From NCBI RefSeq assembly GCF_002752655.1, contig NZ_CP023738.1:221281-285280 (forward strand): a stretch of 64,000 nt of DNA, given 5' to 3'. A program made the position numbers and the translations under genes. This DNA is from Methylosinus trichosporium OB3b. Lineage in GTDB: Bacteria; Pseudomonadota; Alphaproteobacteria; Rhizobiales; Beijerinckiaceae. Numbering within the stretch: position 1 is the first letter of the stretch; each line of letters opens with the position of its first letter. This document shows positions 10,601 to 18,822 of this stretch, in pieces. The notes below the pieces were generated by a model, which made no database searches, was not told the origin of the DNA, and was given only the letters and a program-made list of their open reading frames with translations.

Positions 10601-10800
10601 CGACTCTGGTCGCATTGTTCGGCGCCCTGCCCCTCGCTATCGGTTCGGGTGAGGGGGCAGAAATGCGCCGTCCTCTCGGGATCGCCATCGTCGGAGGGCT
10701 GCTCGTCAGCCAGATATTGACGCTCTACACCACGCCTGTGGCGTTCTTATATGTCGACCGGCTGAGAAAGATATTCGGACGCCGACCCGCGCGGCTCTAA
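7645..10800 (+). CDS. RND multidrug efflux permease, MdtC-like subunit
   Basis: Second RND permease of the operon, 1,051 residues. It starts at ATG 7645, overlapping the stop of the previous gene (ATGA). The first helix contains ARPVATSLLMLGVVLAGL. Helix 4 has TGFIVDDAIVVVEN with both relay aspartates, and helix 10 has IGIVKKNAIILVD with the lysine. It resembles its neighbour over its whole length and probably arose by duplication, as MdtB/MdtC did. It is the last gene of the operon. The 288 bases that follow, up to the convergent gene, contain no gene or clear terminator hairpin that I can see. Confidence 0.93.
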   Translation: MSITAAAIARPVATSLLMLGVVLAGLSASLLLPRAPIPNIDFPVIGITASMPGASPETMAASVATPLERRLGQIAGVTEMTSSSSLGSTRISLQFDLDRNIDGAQRDIQAAIAAARADLPQALRNNPTFRTSNPAEVPIVILALFSDRLTSGQLFEVAANVLQQKYAQIEGVGEVSVGGAALPAVRVELDAPALYAHGVSLEDVRAALQAANFNGPKGFIDERDRRLTLYANDQSRKAADYEGLVVAYRSGAAVKLKDIADVVDSVEDVRNHGLSNGRTAVQIRIFRQPGANFIDVVDRIRALTAPLAAALPADVEMRIVQDRTLTIRASLHEIESTLLITVLLVVLVVFLSLRDARATFPASVCVPVSLIGALGVMYLLDYSLDNLSLMALTIATGFIVDDAIVVVENIARRIEAGEPPRAAALTGAREVAPTVLSMSLSLVAVFLPILFMGGIIGRMMREFAMTLSVAILVSLVLSVSVTPMLCSRILHGHAGPPQFFLLRWSERAFSALHRSYVRTLDVALARPGVTFATLLATILLNFHLLQIIPKGFFPIQDSGRMRGAIVADQSISFAGMKEKLVQFVAILEADPGVESASAVIGGSFGPGGPVNIADMLVTLKPLDERKASADEIMARLRPKFARVGGASLFLQSVQDIRMGGRTGNAMFQYTLLSDDLEQLRTFAPLIVEALRRDKTLVDVSSDQQDRGLRRSIVMDRSKAARFGLPASAIDNTLYDAYGQRQVSTIYEPLNQYHVVMEVAPNLQGTGESLDNLYIGADAAAARRVFSPRASMSARSVVNSAPAPMIPLSSLARFDDGVTPLQVNHQGHFAAITISFNLAEGKSLGDAASAIAAEIAKSGAPGSIQGVFSGNAAGYQDALANQPLMIAAALTVVYIVLGILYESFLHPLTILSTLPSAGVGAFLALLGCGTELSIVAMIGVLLLIGIVKKNAIILVDFALDAERRRGLSPEAAIREACRTRFRPILITTLVALFGALPLAIGSGEGAEMRRPLGIAIVGGLLVSQILTLYTTPVAFLYVDRLRKIFGRRPARL

Positions 10801-11088
10801 ATGACGGACAGGTAGAACGGGCGTCGGCGAGGAGGAGCGCTGCGCGCGGTCCACGCCGGGAACCGAGTGAAGCTCTTTGCGGATCGCGCCTGTTTGTCAT
10901 GGAACGCGATGGACGATCTTGCGCCTTTCTCTCGAGAGTTGCCGCTACTGAATTCGCCCATGGCGTGAACGAGGCGTTCAGAACACGGAGACCAAAGCGG
11001 GAGCGCTCGGCCGGATCCCTTGATCCGTAGACCCATGACGCGCCGAATCGCTCGAGCGCGCATCATCGCGCATCACCGCTTGTCGCGC

Positions 11089-11922
11089 CTATTTCAGCTC
11101 GGGATAGCCCAGACCGACGGCTTCGCGCTCGAATTCCGCGAGACATTCGTAGGCGTCGACCTGGGGCGTGGAAAAGCCGGCGAGCTCCAACGCATCGCGA
11201 ATGCCGGTCATTCGTGGATCGACCATCATCTCATGCAGTGTCTCGGCAATAGCCGCCGCATCGGATGCGCTCGTGCTCACCGCGGTCACAAATGGCAATG
11301 ACGGGCTGGATTCCGTCTCGTCGAGAATCCGGTACCGGTCGGACTTGAAGGGACGAAACTTCTCGAACAGTCCCCAGGTCACATTGTCGATCGAGCACAT
11401 ATCGATGCTTCTCTCGTCGAGACGGTCGAGACTCGCGACATGTCCGCCGGTGATGACAACGGAGGAAAAGAAAGCTCTTCCTCCAGCAATCCGCGCAAGC
11501 GACAGTCGCGGCAAGTTCATGCCGGAGTTCGACAGCAGGCTGTTGCACCCGAATATCCGCCCGCGCATGTCTTCCAGACAATCGGCGGGATCATCGCTCC
11601 TGACCATGAAGAAGGCGCGATGAGTGGATCCCACGCATCCAGGAGCCGAATAATGTGGCGTTCCGAGAACGCGTCCTTTATCGCGGTAATGCTTGAACAG
11701 CGGATAGCCGCAGGTCTGGGTGAAGAATACCCCCGGCTCGAGGCCCTCCGGAGCTGCGCATCCTTCGGTCTGGAACTCGATGTCGGCGGTTTCGAGGCCC
11801 TTGGCGCAAAGACCGAGTTGCAAGGCCGCCCAGAAGGCGGCGTTGGCGGCGGCCATCTCGGGAAGACAGTACATCGGCAGGCTGGCCGTCCGACGCGATG
11901 GACGCGCTGCATCACGTCGCAT
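11089..11922 (-). CDS. PhnD-like (phosphate/phosphonate) binding-domain protein
   Basis: A protein of 277 residues with the type-2 periplasmic binding fold of the PhnD/SsuA/transferrin-like family. It opens with RTASLPMYCLPEM, includes GRIFGCNSLLSNSGMNLPR and FFSSVVITGGHVASLDRL, and ends in a helix pair. No signal peptide precedes the domain, so it may be cytoplasmic or exported in another way. ATG 11922 gives an 11-base overlap with the end of the desaturase gene upstream, indicating coexpression. No ABC permease or ATPase is adjacent, so a transport role is not supported by context. In-frame sequence upstream of 11922 is arginine-rich and is not taken as coding. Ligand unknown. Confidence 0.75.
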   Translation of the reverse strand: MRRDAARPSRRTASLPMYCLPEMAAANAAFWAALQLGLCAKGLETADIEFQTEGCAAPEGLEPGVFFTQTCGYPLFKHYRDKGRVLGTPHYSAPGCVGSTHRAFFMVRSDDPADCLEDMRGRIFGCNSLLSNSGMNLPRLSLARIAGGRAFFSSVVITGGHVASLDRLDERSIDMCSIDNVTWGLFEKFRPFKSDRYRILDETESSPSLPFVTAVSTSASDAAAIAETLHEMMVDPRMTGIRDALELAGFSTPQVDAYECLAEFEREAVGLGYPELK

Positions 11923-13015
11923 GCGTAGGCGCCGTGATGCGCGTCTGCGTCGCAGGGCTGCGCTCGAGCGCAGCCGACTCAGGCAATGACTTCTCGCCGG
12001 CGCGGCCGGGCGGGTGGATCGGGATGAAGTTCGGCGTGGTGAGCCATCGCCGCGCGATCTCGCCGTAACCTCGAAACACGAAGCCGCCGTTGTGCGCTTC
12101 GATGCGCTCACGATGCCGGCGCCAGACATGGGGCAATTTCCACCATGACACCATCGGGAAGAGATGGTGAACGGCATGGAGGTTGTTCCACAAGAACAAA
12201 AGCCCGAACACCCAATTGGATTCGACCACGGCGGTGCGTTCGCTCGCCCGCTCGCTCCATCGGTGCTCGGTGAAGCTGCGCATCATGCCAAAGACAAAGC
12301 TGCTATAGCTGAACTCGACGAGATACGTCCAAACCGACATTTCGAATAGCTGCGTCACGAGCAGCAGCACCAAGGCTGAGCCGATGCAATGGCGAAACCA
12401 AATGCCGGCGTTTGCCATGTCGCCGACGATCATCTTGCCGGCTTCGTCGATCAAGAGGCGCGGCATTTGCAACAAAGGACCGATGAAGAGCCTTCCAGTG
12501 AAGGTCTGGTTGACCGTGAGCAGCCGCCTCCACAAATCGCCCTGCTCTTTCCAGCTCTCTTCCTCGACATAGTAAGATTCCGGATCCTTTCCTGGATAGG
12601 TGACATAGCGGTTGCGATGGTGCTGTGAATGCAGCCTCCTATAAATTTCGAAAGGACACCACACGCCGATCGGCGCCCAGACGAGCGCGCGACGCAGCCC
12701 CTTCGGGATCCCTCGCATGCCGTGAATCGCCTCGTGCTGCAAAGAGGAATGCCACTGCACGACGTAGCCCGCCAACGGAGCCGTGATCCACCAAGGAAGG
12801 CGTTCATGAGAAGCGAGCAGCAATAGCCAGCTGGCATAGATCGCCGCCGCAACCAGGAGCGTCGGCCCTTCATGCTGCTCGAACCATGAGTTCGCAGCCA
12901 TATCTCCGGAAATGGCGAGCTTCAGGTCTTGCGACGCTCCCTCCGAGCCGACTAGGAATTTGTCGCCGCCAATTTCGCCCTCATGATCCGCCGGAATGAA
13001 GCGCGAATTTGTCAA
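11912..13015 (-). CDS. Membrane fatty-acid desaturase
   Basis: Di-iron membrane desaturase of 367 residues. The three histidine boxes are HEAIHG (residues 94-99), HSQHH (129-133) and NNLHAVHH (about 290-297). Hydrophobic segments at about 52-70, 72-88, 185-200 and 205-235 frame the boxes. The enzyme would insert a double bond into a fatty acyl chain or a related hydrophobic substrate, with O2 and an electron donor. It is the first gene of a two-gene unit with the PhnD-like protein. A promoter fits at 13,173-13,202. The C-terminal ~40 residues are low complexity and go beyond the usual domain. The substrate and the reason for the link to a binding protein are unknown. Confidence 0.85.
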   Translation of the reverse strand: MTNSRFIPADHEGEIGGDKFLVGSEGASQDLKLAISGDMAANSWFEQHEGPTLLVAAAIYASWLLLLASHERLPWWITAPLAGYVVQWHSSLQHEAIHGMRGIPKGLRRALVWAPIGVWCPFEIYRRLHSQHHRNRYVTYPGKDPESYYVEEESWKEQGDLWRRLLTVNQTFTGRLFIGPLLQMPRLLIDEAGKMIVGDMANAGIWFRHCIGSALVLLLVTQLFEMSVWTYLVEFSYSSFVFGMMRSFTEHRWSERASERTAVVESNWVFGLLFLWNNLHAVHHLFPMVSWWKLPHVWRRHRERIEAHNGGFVFRGYGEIARRWLTTPNFIPIHPPGRAGEKSLPESAALERSPATQTRITAPTHAT

Positions 13016-13172
13016 GCACAGGTCTCCTTTGTCATGGCGATGCGCTCACCATCAGCGCAGGCCATTCACCGTAGCGACGACCCGGCGCTGAGATGATGCG
13101 GAAGCCTGCTTCCCGGGCGCCTGCGCGGCGCTGTCGTCCGGTGTGAAAGGCGCCGCTTTCGATGCGACTCTA

Positions 13173-13202
13173 AATATATAGTAACTTGGTGGACAATGTC
13201 AT
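13173..13202 (-). promoter_or_regulatory. Promoter of the desaturase operon
   Basis: On the minus strand ATGACA (13,202-13,197) and TATATT (13,178-13,173) are 18 bases apart, in an AT-rich island. They would start a leader of about 150 bases before the desaturase. The rest of 13,016-13,328 shows no gene. Confidence 0.5.
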
Positions 13203-13328
13203 TTTTTTGGCCTCCGCCGGGTCATGGGCGGCAGATCGGCGATCGCGGTCAGATTTCGGTCGGCGTCAGCTCGGGCGTCGCGGAGCGCCCATGCCCGCCT
13301 TGAGCGCCGACTCGTCTTCGTGAGCAGG

Positions 13329-13856
13329 TCAGTCGCCCGGAGCAAAAGGCGCGAAGCCGTTTCGATTGGGCATCTCGATCTTCGGCAGAGTCGCGGCGTC
13401 TACCGTCGCGTCCTCGCCGATCACGCCATTGAGATGAAGAAGATAGGCCGTTACCGCATAGACGTCTTCGTCGCGCAACGACTTCGGCGCGTCGAAGGGC
13501 ATCGCTCTGCGCACATAATCGAAAACCGTCGTCGCATAGGGCCAATAGCTGCCGACGGTCTTTGTCGCCGGCTTTTGCCCTGCGAGCGCGCCGACGCCGC
13601 CGACCAGCCGATCATTCGGCTTGCCTTCGCCTTTTTCGCCATGGCAAGCGACGCATCTCGCCTCATAGACCATGCGTCCCTCGCGCGCCGTTCCCGAGCC
13701 CGGCGGCAGGCCCACGCCGTCCGGGCCGACGCTGATGTCGAAGCGCGCGATTTCGCTCGGCGCAGCTGATCGACCGAGCCCGGGTCCTTCGGCTCGCGCG
13801 GCCGCACAGGCCAAAGCGAGCAGCAGCGCCAGAGCGGCGGGCTCACGCATAGACAT
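13329..13856 (-). CDS. Monohaem cytochrome c, partner of the sulfite dehydrogenase
   Basis: Periplasmic cytochrome c of 175 residues with a signal peptide (residues 1-22, ending ARAEG) and one haem site, CVACH at 68-72. A methionine in RRAMPFDAP is a plausible sixth ligand. It overlaps the end of the SoxC-like gene by 14 bases and would accept the electrons released by it. SoxD proteins are often longer and dihaem; this one is closer in size to the single-haem subunit of SorAB-type sulfite dehydrogenases. The downstream acceptor would be a terminal oxidase cytochrome. Confidence 0.85.
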   Translation of the reverse strand: MSMREPAALALLLALACAAARAEGPGLGRSAAPSEIARFDISVGPDGVGLPPGSGTAREGRMVYEARCVACHGEKGEGKPNDRLVGGVGALAGQKPATKTVGSYWPYATTVFDYVRRAMPFDAPKSLRDEDVYAVTAYLLHLNGVIGEDATVDAATLPKIEMPNRNGFAPFAPGD

Positions 13857-15114
13857 GCGTCACCCTTCCGCTCGCAGCGACACCCCAGCTCGCGATCCCG
13901 TTGAAGTGATAGAGCGCTCGCGCGCCGCGACGCGCGAGCAGCGCTTCGCGCGTCGGCTGCACATTGCCCTCCTCGTCGGTCGCGCGACTCTGCAGCACGG
14001 CGGGTCCTCCGTCCCAGCGCCAGCCGAGCCGAAAGCGCGTCAGCGCCTTCGAAAGGATCGGTTGCTGCAAATGCGCTTCGGCCCAGCTGCGGCCGCCGTC
14101 GGCGGACACTTCCACCTTGACGATGCGGCCGGCGCCCGACCAAGCGAGTCCGGAGATCTCATAGAGCCCCGGCTCCTTCAACGACAATTCCGGCGAGGGC
14201 TGCGTGATGACCGATTTGACCTCCATGGCGAAGACGAACTGCAGCGCCGAGCCGTCGGGCCGCAGCAGCGTGTATTTCGCCGTCTCGTCCCGCGTCATCG
14301 CCGGCGTCTCGACGAGCTTCAGACGGCGCAGCCACTTGACCTGCATGTTGCCTTCGTAGCCCGGCAGCAGCAGACGCATCGGATAGCCGTTGGACGGGCG
14401 GATGCGCTCGCCATTTTGATAGAGCGCGACCAGCGCATCGCCCATCGCCTTGGCGATCGGCACGCTGCGGCTCATTCCGGCCGCGTCGCCGCCCTCGGCG
14501 AGGACCCAGAGAGCGGTGGGATCGACGCCCGCTTCGTCGAGCAGCGTGGACAGCCTCACGCCCGTCCATTCGGCGCAGGAGACGAGGCCGTGCAGCCGCT
14601 GCGCATCGGCGTCCAGCGCTTCGGTCTGATAGAGCTGCGCGCTATTGCCGCCGCATTCGATGAATGCGATTTGCGACTCCATTGGATAGCGCGACAGGGT
14701 CTCGAGCGAGAAGACCAAGGGGCGCGCGACGAGCCCGTGGATGAGCAGACGGTGCTTGTCGGGATCGATGTCCGGAACGCCGCTGTGGCTGCGCTCGAAA
14801 TGCAAGCCATTGGGCGTGACCATCCCTTGCAGCCGATGCAGCGGCGTGCGTGCGGCGCCAGAGCCCGGCGCGTTCGGCGGGTTGGCGAACACGCGGGCGA
14901 CGCCGGCCTCGAAGCGCGAGGGCTGGCCATAGCCGGTGAAGGGCGAGCCCGGAGCGGTCATCCACGGCTCGACCGCGAGCCCCTCGGCGCGCGCCGGCTC
15001 CGCCGCGACGGCCCCGGCGATTGCGGCGCCGGCGATGAAGGCCCGGCGGTGCATGAGGCCTGCGCCCGCAGCCTGCTCGAGGTCGGGCGTCGGCGTCCTT
15101 CGTCTTCGTTTCAT
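13843..15114 (-). CDS. SoxC-like molybdenum sulfite/sulfane dehydrogenase
   Basis: Periplasmic oxidoreductase of 423 residues from the sulfite oxidase family. An RR-containing leader (MHRRAFIAG, residues 21-29, then a hydrophobic stretch and ARAEG) indicates Tat export after cofactor insertion. The molybdopterin domain holds FIECGGNSAQ (C154) and HGLVSCAEWTG, where C180 is the probable molybdenum ligand. A C-terminal Mo-co dimerisation domain spans about 300-420. ATG 15114 places the twin arginine near the N-terminus. No soxXYZAB genes are visible, so free sulfite oxidation is more likely than a SoxYZ-bound substrate. The binding protein of a sulfonate-type transporter lies directly upstream, which would provide sulfite. 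Confidence 0.85.
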   Translation of the reverse strand: MKRRRRTPTPDLEQAAGAGLMHRRAFIAGAAIAGAVAAEPARAEGLAVEPWMTAPGSPFTGYGQPSRFEAGVARVFANPPNAPGSGAARTPLHRLQGMVTPNGLHFERSHSGVPDIDPDKHRLLIHGLVARPLVFSLETLSRYPMESQIAFIECGGNSAQLYQTEALDADAQRLHGLVSCAEWTGVRLSTLLDEAGVDPTALWVLAEGGDAAGMSRSVPIAKAMGDALVALYQNGERIRPSNGYPMRLLLPGYEGNMQVKWLRRLKLVETPAMTRDETAKYTLLRPDGSALQFVFAMEVKSVITQPSPELSLKEPGLYEISGLAWSGAGRIVKVEVSADGGRSWAEAHLQQPILSKALTRFRLGWRWDGGPAVLQSRATDEEGNVQPTREALLARRGARALYHFNGIASWGVAASGRVTHVYA

Positions 15115-15285
15115 TTTCGTCGTCTCGAAAAATTCGCCGCACCGGCCGTGGGACGGCGCGAGCCGCCGGCGGAAAAACCTAGCTATTCTTTGGATATCGC
15201 GAAGGAGACGGCGCCGACGAGCGGGAAACGAAATCGATGATTCCCTCGTCGCCATCGTCCTCGTCGCGACGCTGTGCGCGGCGGC

Positions 15286-16325
15286 TCACTTCTTCGAGGA
15301 TTTCTCGCTCCTCGTCTTGTCGAAGAAGCTCGAATCGAAGAGGCCATCGACGCTCGGCGCCTTGTCGGCCACGCCGAGCGTGACCTGATAAGCGAGCAGG
15401 GCCTTGGTCGATTCGGTGATCGCGTTCGGATCGACGACGAAACGGACGGCGGGCGACGACAGCGATTTTCGAATGGTCGCGCCGTCGACGATGCCCTTGG
15501 ACAGCGCCGCTTCGATATGTGGCGCCGCCCGGTCGGGGTTTTTCTGCAGTTCCTCCACGGCGCGGACGAGGCCTCCGACCAACGCTTGAACCTGCTGCGG
15601 GTGCTGCTCGAGAAAATCCTTCGAGACCGCCGCCACAGTGCCCGGCTGACCCGGAAAAAGCTCCGCCCCCCCCCCGCGATCAGCGCGATCTCGGGATTCG
15701 CCTTCTGCACGATCGTCAGAGTCGGCTCGCGCACGGTCGCGGCTTCCACGGCGCCCGCGAGCAGAGCCTGCTGCGTCGCGTCTATGCCGATAGAGACGAT
15801 CTCGATGTCGGACGGGTCGGTATGCGTCGCCTCGCGCAGCCAATATTGCAGATTGGCGGCCGGCACCGAGCCGGGCGGCTGGGTTGCGATTCGGGCGGGC
15901 CGACCATTGGCGGCCCGGAAGGCCTTGAAAGCCGCCGCCGGCGCGACCCCTTTCTTGAAGAAGGCTTTGAGCTTGGCGCCGCCGACGAGCACATTCTCGT
16001 CCACGGCGAGGGCCGCCACGACGCGCAGGTCGATGCCTTTCGCCCGTCCGGCCGCGGCCGGCGCGACTCCCCCGATGTAGATGTCGATGCCGCCGCTCGC
16101 CGCCGCCTGCACGATATTGGGGCCGCTCTCGAAGAGCTTGGTCTGCAGCTCGAGGCCGCCCGCCCGGAGCCAGCCTTCCTTCTCCGCTATGAACAGAGGC
16201 GCCGCGCCGATGACCGGGATGACTCCAACGCGCGCGGTCACCGTCTCGGCAGCCGAGCCGGTCGCATGGAAGGCGATGGCCATGGCCATCGCGACGAGCT
16301 TCTTCGACACCGATCTTCCCTCCAT
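15286..16325 (-). pseudogene. NitT/TauT-type substrate-binding protein, frameshifted in a G10 tract
   Basis: Periplasmic binding protein of the SsuA/TauA/NrtA type. The signal peptide is residues 1-26 (MEGRSVSKKLVAMAMAIAFH, then ATGSAAE). The first ~220 residues read in one frame up to IALIAGGG. The rest (AELFPGQPGTVAAVSKDFLE to SEKSSKK) continues in another frame. The break lies exactly at a run of ten G on the coding strand (C at 15,666-15,675). Eleven G, or eight, would join the frames into one protein of about 346 residues. This is either a homopolymer miscall or a real on/off switch. It is divergent from the ABC permease and ATPase genes, separated by 79 bases, and just upstream of the SoxC-like gene. 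It is probably a sulfonate or similar anion receptor; nitrate or taurine cannot be excluded. Confidence 0.8.
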
Positions 16326-16368
16326 CTCGGATCGCGATGCGCGCGAGTTTGCGTCGATATGACGATTT

Positions 16369-16389
16369 AGTCTATAGTTTAAATGGACT
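16369..16389. promoter_or_regulatory. Palindromic operator candidate in the divergent ABC promoter region
   Basis: AGTCTAT and ATGGACT face each other across seven bases (an AGTCYAT / ATRGACT dyad, 21 bases). The site lies between the divergent binding-protein and DUF3604 genes, where a regulator could control both. No regulator gene is adjacent. The AAGGAG at 16,391-16,396 is the ribosome site of the plus-strand gene. Confidence 0.4.
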
Positions 16390-16404
16390 GAAGGAGCGCT
16401 CGAA

Positions 16405-18822
16405 TTGTCGGATGAGAAGGATCGGCCGCAGACCCGGCCATTGGGCTCGCGATCCGCAGGGCCCGTCGCGCCGGAGGGGCTCTATGAGAAAATGAAAGAA
16501 GGCCCCTTCGCCGGCCGGCTCGCTTGCAGCCTCGAGGAAGCGGAGGCCGGATCCTGGCGGGAGATCGTGCTCGACTATGAGGTGGGCGCGAGCGGCGTCG
16601 CCGATGGCGCGACCTTGAAGGTCACGTTCAAATTCTATTCCGACTGGGCGCTGTTTCAGACCGCCGATCCGAAAGGCGCCGATTATCTCAGCGTCGACTA
16701 TCAGGCGGGCCCGCTGGCCCCAGGCCAATCGCCGGCGAGCGTGCAGCATCTCGCGGTCCGCTTCGACCAAAAAGGACATGAGCGGCCTTATCAGAAGGCC
16801 GTGATCGTCGATGTGATCGACGGCTATCTCAATATGGGCGACCACATCGTCATCCGATTGGGCGATCGCCGCGCCGGCGGACCGGGCACGCGCGTCCAGA
16901 CCTTCGTCGACGATGATTTTCGCTTTCGCGCCTATGTCGATCCGCTCGGAACGTCGCGTTATGTCGCCGTGCCGGGCGATGTCTCGCTGCGCGTCGTCGC
17001 CGGCGCGCCGGCGCGGCTGTCGCTCGTCGGCCCGCGCTTCGCGCGGCCCGGGGCGCACGCGCCATTCCGCCTCTCGGCGCTCGATCGCTGGGGGAATATC
17101 GTCGACGATTTTCCCGGCCGCATTCGTCTCTCGATCCTCGCGGGCGCCGAGACGATCGCGTCCCGCGACCTCGCCTTTCCCGACAAAGGCTGGGCGAGCG
17201 TCGCGATCGAGGATGTTCCGACCGATCGCGGCGATGTGACGCTGATCGCCGCGCTCGACGCGCGCGACATTCCCGCGGCTTCGGCCTTTCTCTCAGTCTT
17301 CGCCGATGCGCCGGCGCCGCGCGGCTTCTACGCCGATCTGCATGTCCATGCGCATGACACGGTCGGAACGAACAGCCCTTCCTACAACGCCGCCTTCGCG
17401 CGCGATGTCGGCGGCGTCGACGTGTTCGGCTATACGGCCAATGATTTTCAGATCACCGACGCCAATTGGCGCGACGGAGTCGCGGCGGTGAACGCTCTCG
17501 ACGCGCCCGGACGCTTCGTGACCTATCCGGTGCAGGAGTGGTGCGGAAGCTCGACGGCGGGCGGCGACCACAAGGTGATCTTCCTAGGCGAGGAGGAGCC
17601 CGACTTTCCGTATGACGCGCAAGGGCGGCACAATCGCACCTTGTCCTGGAACGAGGACATGAAGTCGCCGAAGGTCGAGCTCGGCCGCTGGCCGGTGAAC
17701 GAGCTGTGGGACGCTTATGGCCATTCGCCGGAAACCCATCTCGTTGTGCCGCATGTCGGCGGGCGACGCTATATCGCCGATTGGCACCACCCCGAGCTCG
17801 AGCGGCTCGTCGAGATCGCCTCGGCCTGGGGCCATTTCCCCTGGCTCTATCGCGATGTGATCGCCCGCGGCTATCGGCTCGGCGTCTCCGCGAACAGCGA
17901 CGAGCATCGCGGACGGCCGGGCGGCGGCGCGCCTGGCGTGCAAGTGTTCGGCGTGCGCGGCGGGCTGACCGGCGTTTTCGCCGAAAGCCTGGACCGCGCC
18001 GCGATCGGCCGCGCATTGCGCGCGCGCCATAGTTTCGCGACGACCGGCGAGCGGCTCGCGCTCATCGTCCGATGCGGCGATCGCCTCCAGGGCGACGCCT
18101 TCGAACATGAGGGGCCGGCCGAGATCGACTATCGCTTCCTCGGCGACGCCGGTTTCGACGAGATCGCCGCCTTCGACCATGAGGGGCTGCTCTGGCGTCG
18201 AAATCTCCATGCCGAGCTCGGCTACTCACACACGCGCGCGCGGCTGCGCTGGGGCGGCGCGCGAATAAAGGACCGCTATCGCTGGGCGAGCTGGAATGGT
18301 CGCCTGCGCGTGCAGGGAGCCGTGGTGCGCAGCTTCGCCAGCGTCGGCTTCGAGCATGACGAAGAGAACGCCTGGCGCGCCGGGGCGACCGACATCGCCT
18401 TTCGCTCGGAGACCTATGGCGACGCCGACGCGCTGGAGCTCGAGATCGACGATCTTTCCGCCGCGCGCTTTCTGGTCGAGGGAACGATCGGCGGCTTCGT
18501 CAAGGTCGGCGATCCCCGCTTTCCCGCGCCGTTCGTCCATGCGCCGGAGTTTCGCTTCGAGGCGACCGGCCGCGAGCTGATCGAGAAAGGCGAGCTGCGG
18601 CTCGACCTCGGCGGCGTCGAGCTGTTCCTCGCTCTCGAGCGTCTCGCGGACACGCCGCCGCCACGCGACATCGCGGGGCGCTTCACGGTCGAGCCGCGCA
18701 ACGGGCCGTTCGGATTTCGTCCGGTCTATCTGTTCGGCCGTCAGCGCGACGACGCGAAAATATGGTCGTCCGCGCAATTCATCACCTTTGTCGACGGGCC
18801 GAACGAGAGCGAAGCGAAATGA
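16405..18822 (+). CDS. DUF3604 family protein with PHP-like metal site
   Basis: A large protein of 805 residues that starts at TTG 16405 behind AAGGAG. Residues ~20-190 form a beta-rich domain, ~195-300 an Ig-like domain (FRLSALDRWGNIVDDFPGRI), and ~305-560 a PHP-like domain with DLHVHAHDTVGTN, VVPHVGGR and SANSDEH. These histidines and acids resemble a metal-dependent hydrolase site, but no reaction is known for the family. No signal peptide is seen. It overlaps the ABC permease gene by four bases, so it is made with the transporter. A role in processing the imported compound is an inference. DUF3604 proteins are poorly characterised, and this context is one of the few clues. Confidence 0.8.
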   Translation: MSDEKDRPQTRPLGSRSAGPVAPEGLYEKMKEGPFAGRLACSLEEAEAGSWREIVLDYEVGASGVADGATLKVTFKFYSDWALFQTADPKGADYLSVDYQAGPLAPGQSPASVQHLAVRFDQKGHERPYQKAVIVDVIDGYLNMGDHIVIRLGDRRAGGPGTRVQTFVDDDFRFRAYVDPLGTSRYVAVPGDVSLRVVAGAPARLSLVGPRFARPGAHAPFRLSALDRWGNIVDDFPGRIRLSILAGAETIASRDLAFPDKGWASVAIEDVPTDRGDVTLIAALDARDIPAASAFLSVFADAPAPRGFYADLHVHAHDTVGTNSPSYNAAFARDVGGVDVFGYTANDFQITDANWRDGVAAVNALDAPGRFVTYPVQEWCGSSTAGGDHKVIFLGEEEPDFPYDAQGRHNRTLSWNEDMKSPKVELGRWPVNELWDAYGHSPETHLVVPHVGGRRYIADWHHPELERLVEIASAWGHFPWLYRDVIARGYRLGVSANSDEHRGRPGGGAPGVQVFGVRGGLTGVFAESLDRAAIGRALRARHSFATTGERLALIVRCGDRLQGDAFEHEGPAEIDYRFLGDAGFDEIAAFDHEGLLWRRNLHAELGYSHTRARLRWGGARIKDRYRWASWNGRLRVQGAVVRSFASVGFEHDEENAWRAGATDIAFRSETYGDADALELEIDDLSAARFLVEGTIGGFVKVGDPRFPAPFVHAPEFRFEATGRELIEKGELRLDLGGVELFLALERLADTPPPRDIAGRFTVEPRNGPFGFRPVYLFGRQRDDAKIWSSAQFITFVDGPNESEAK

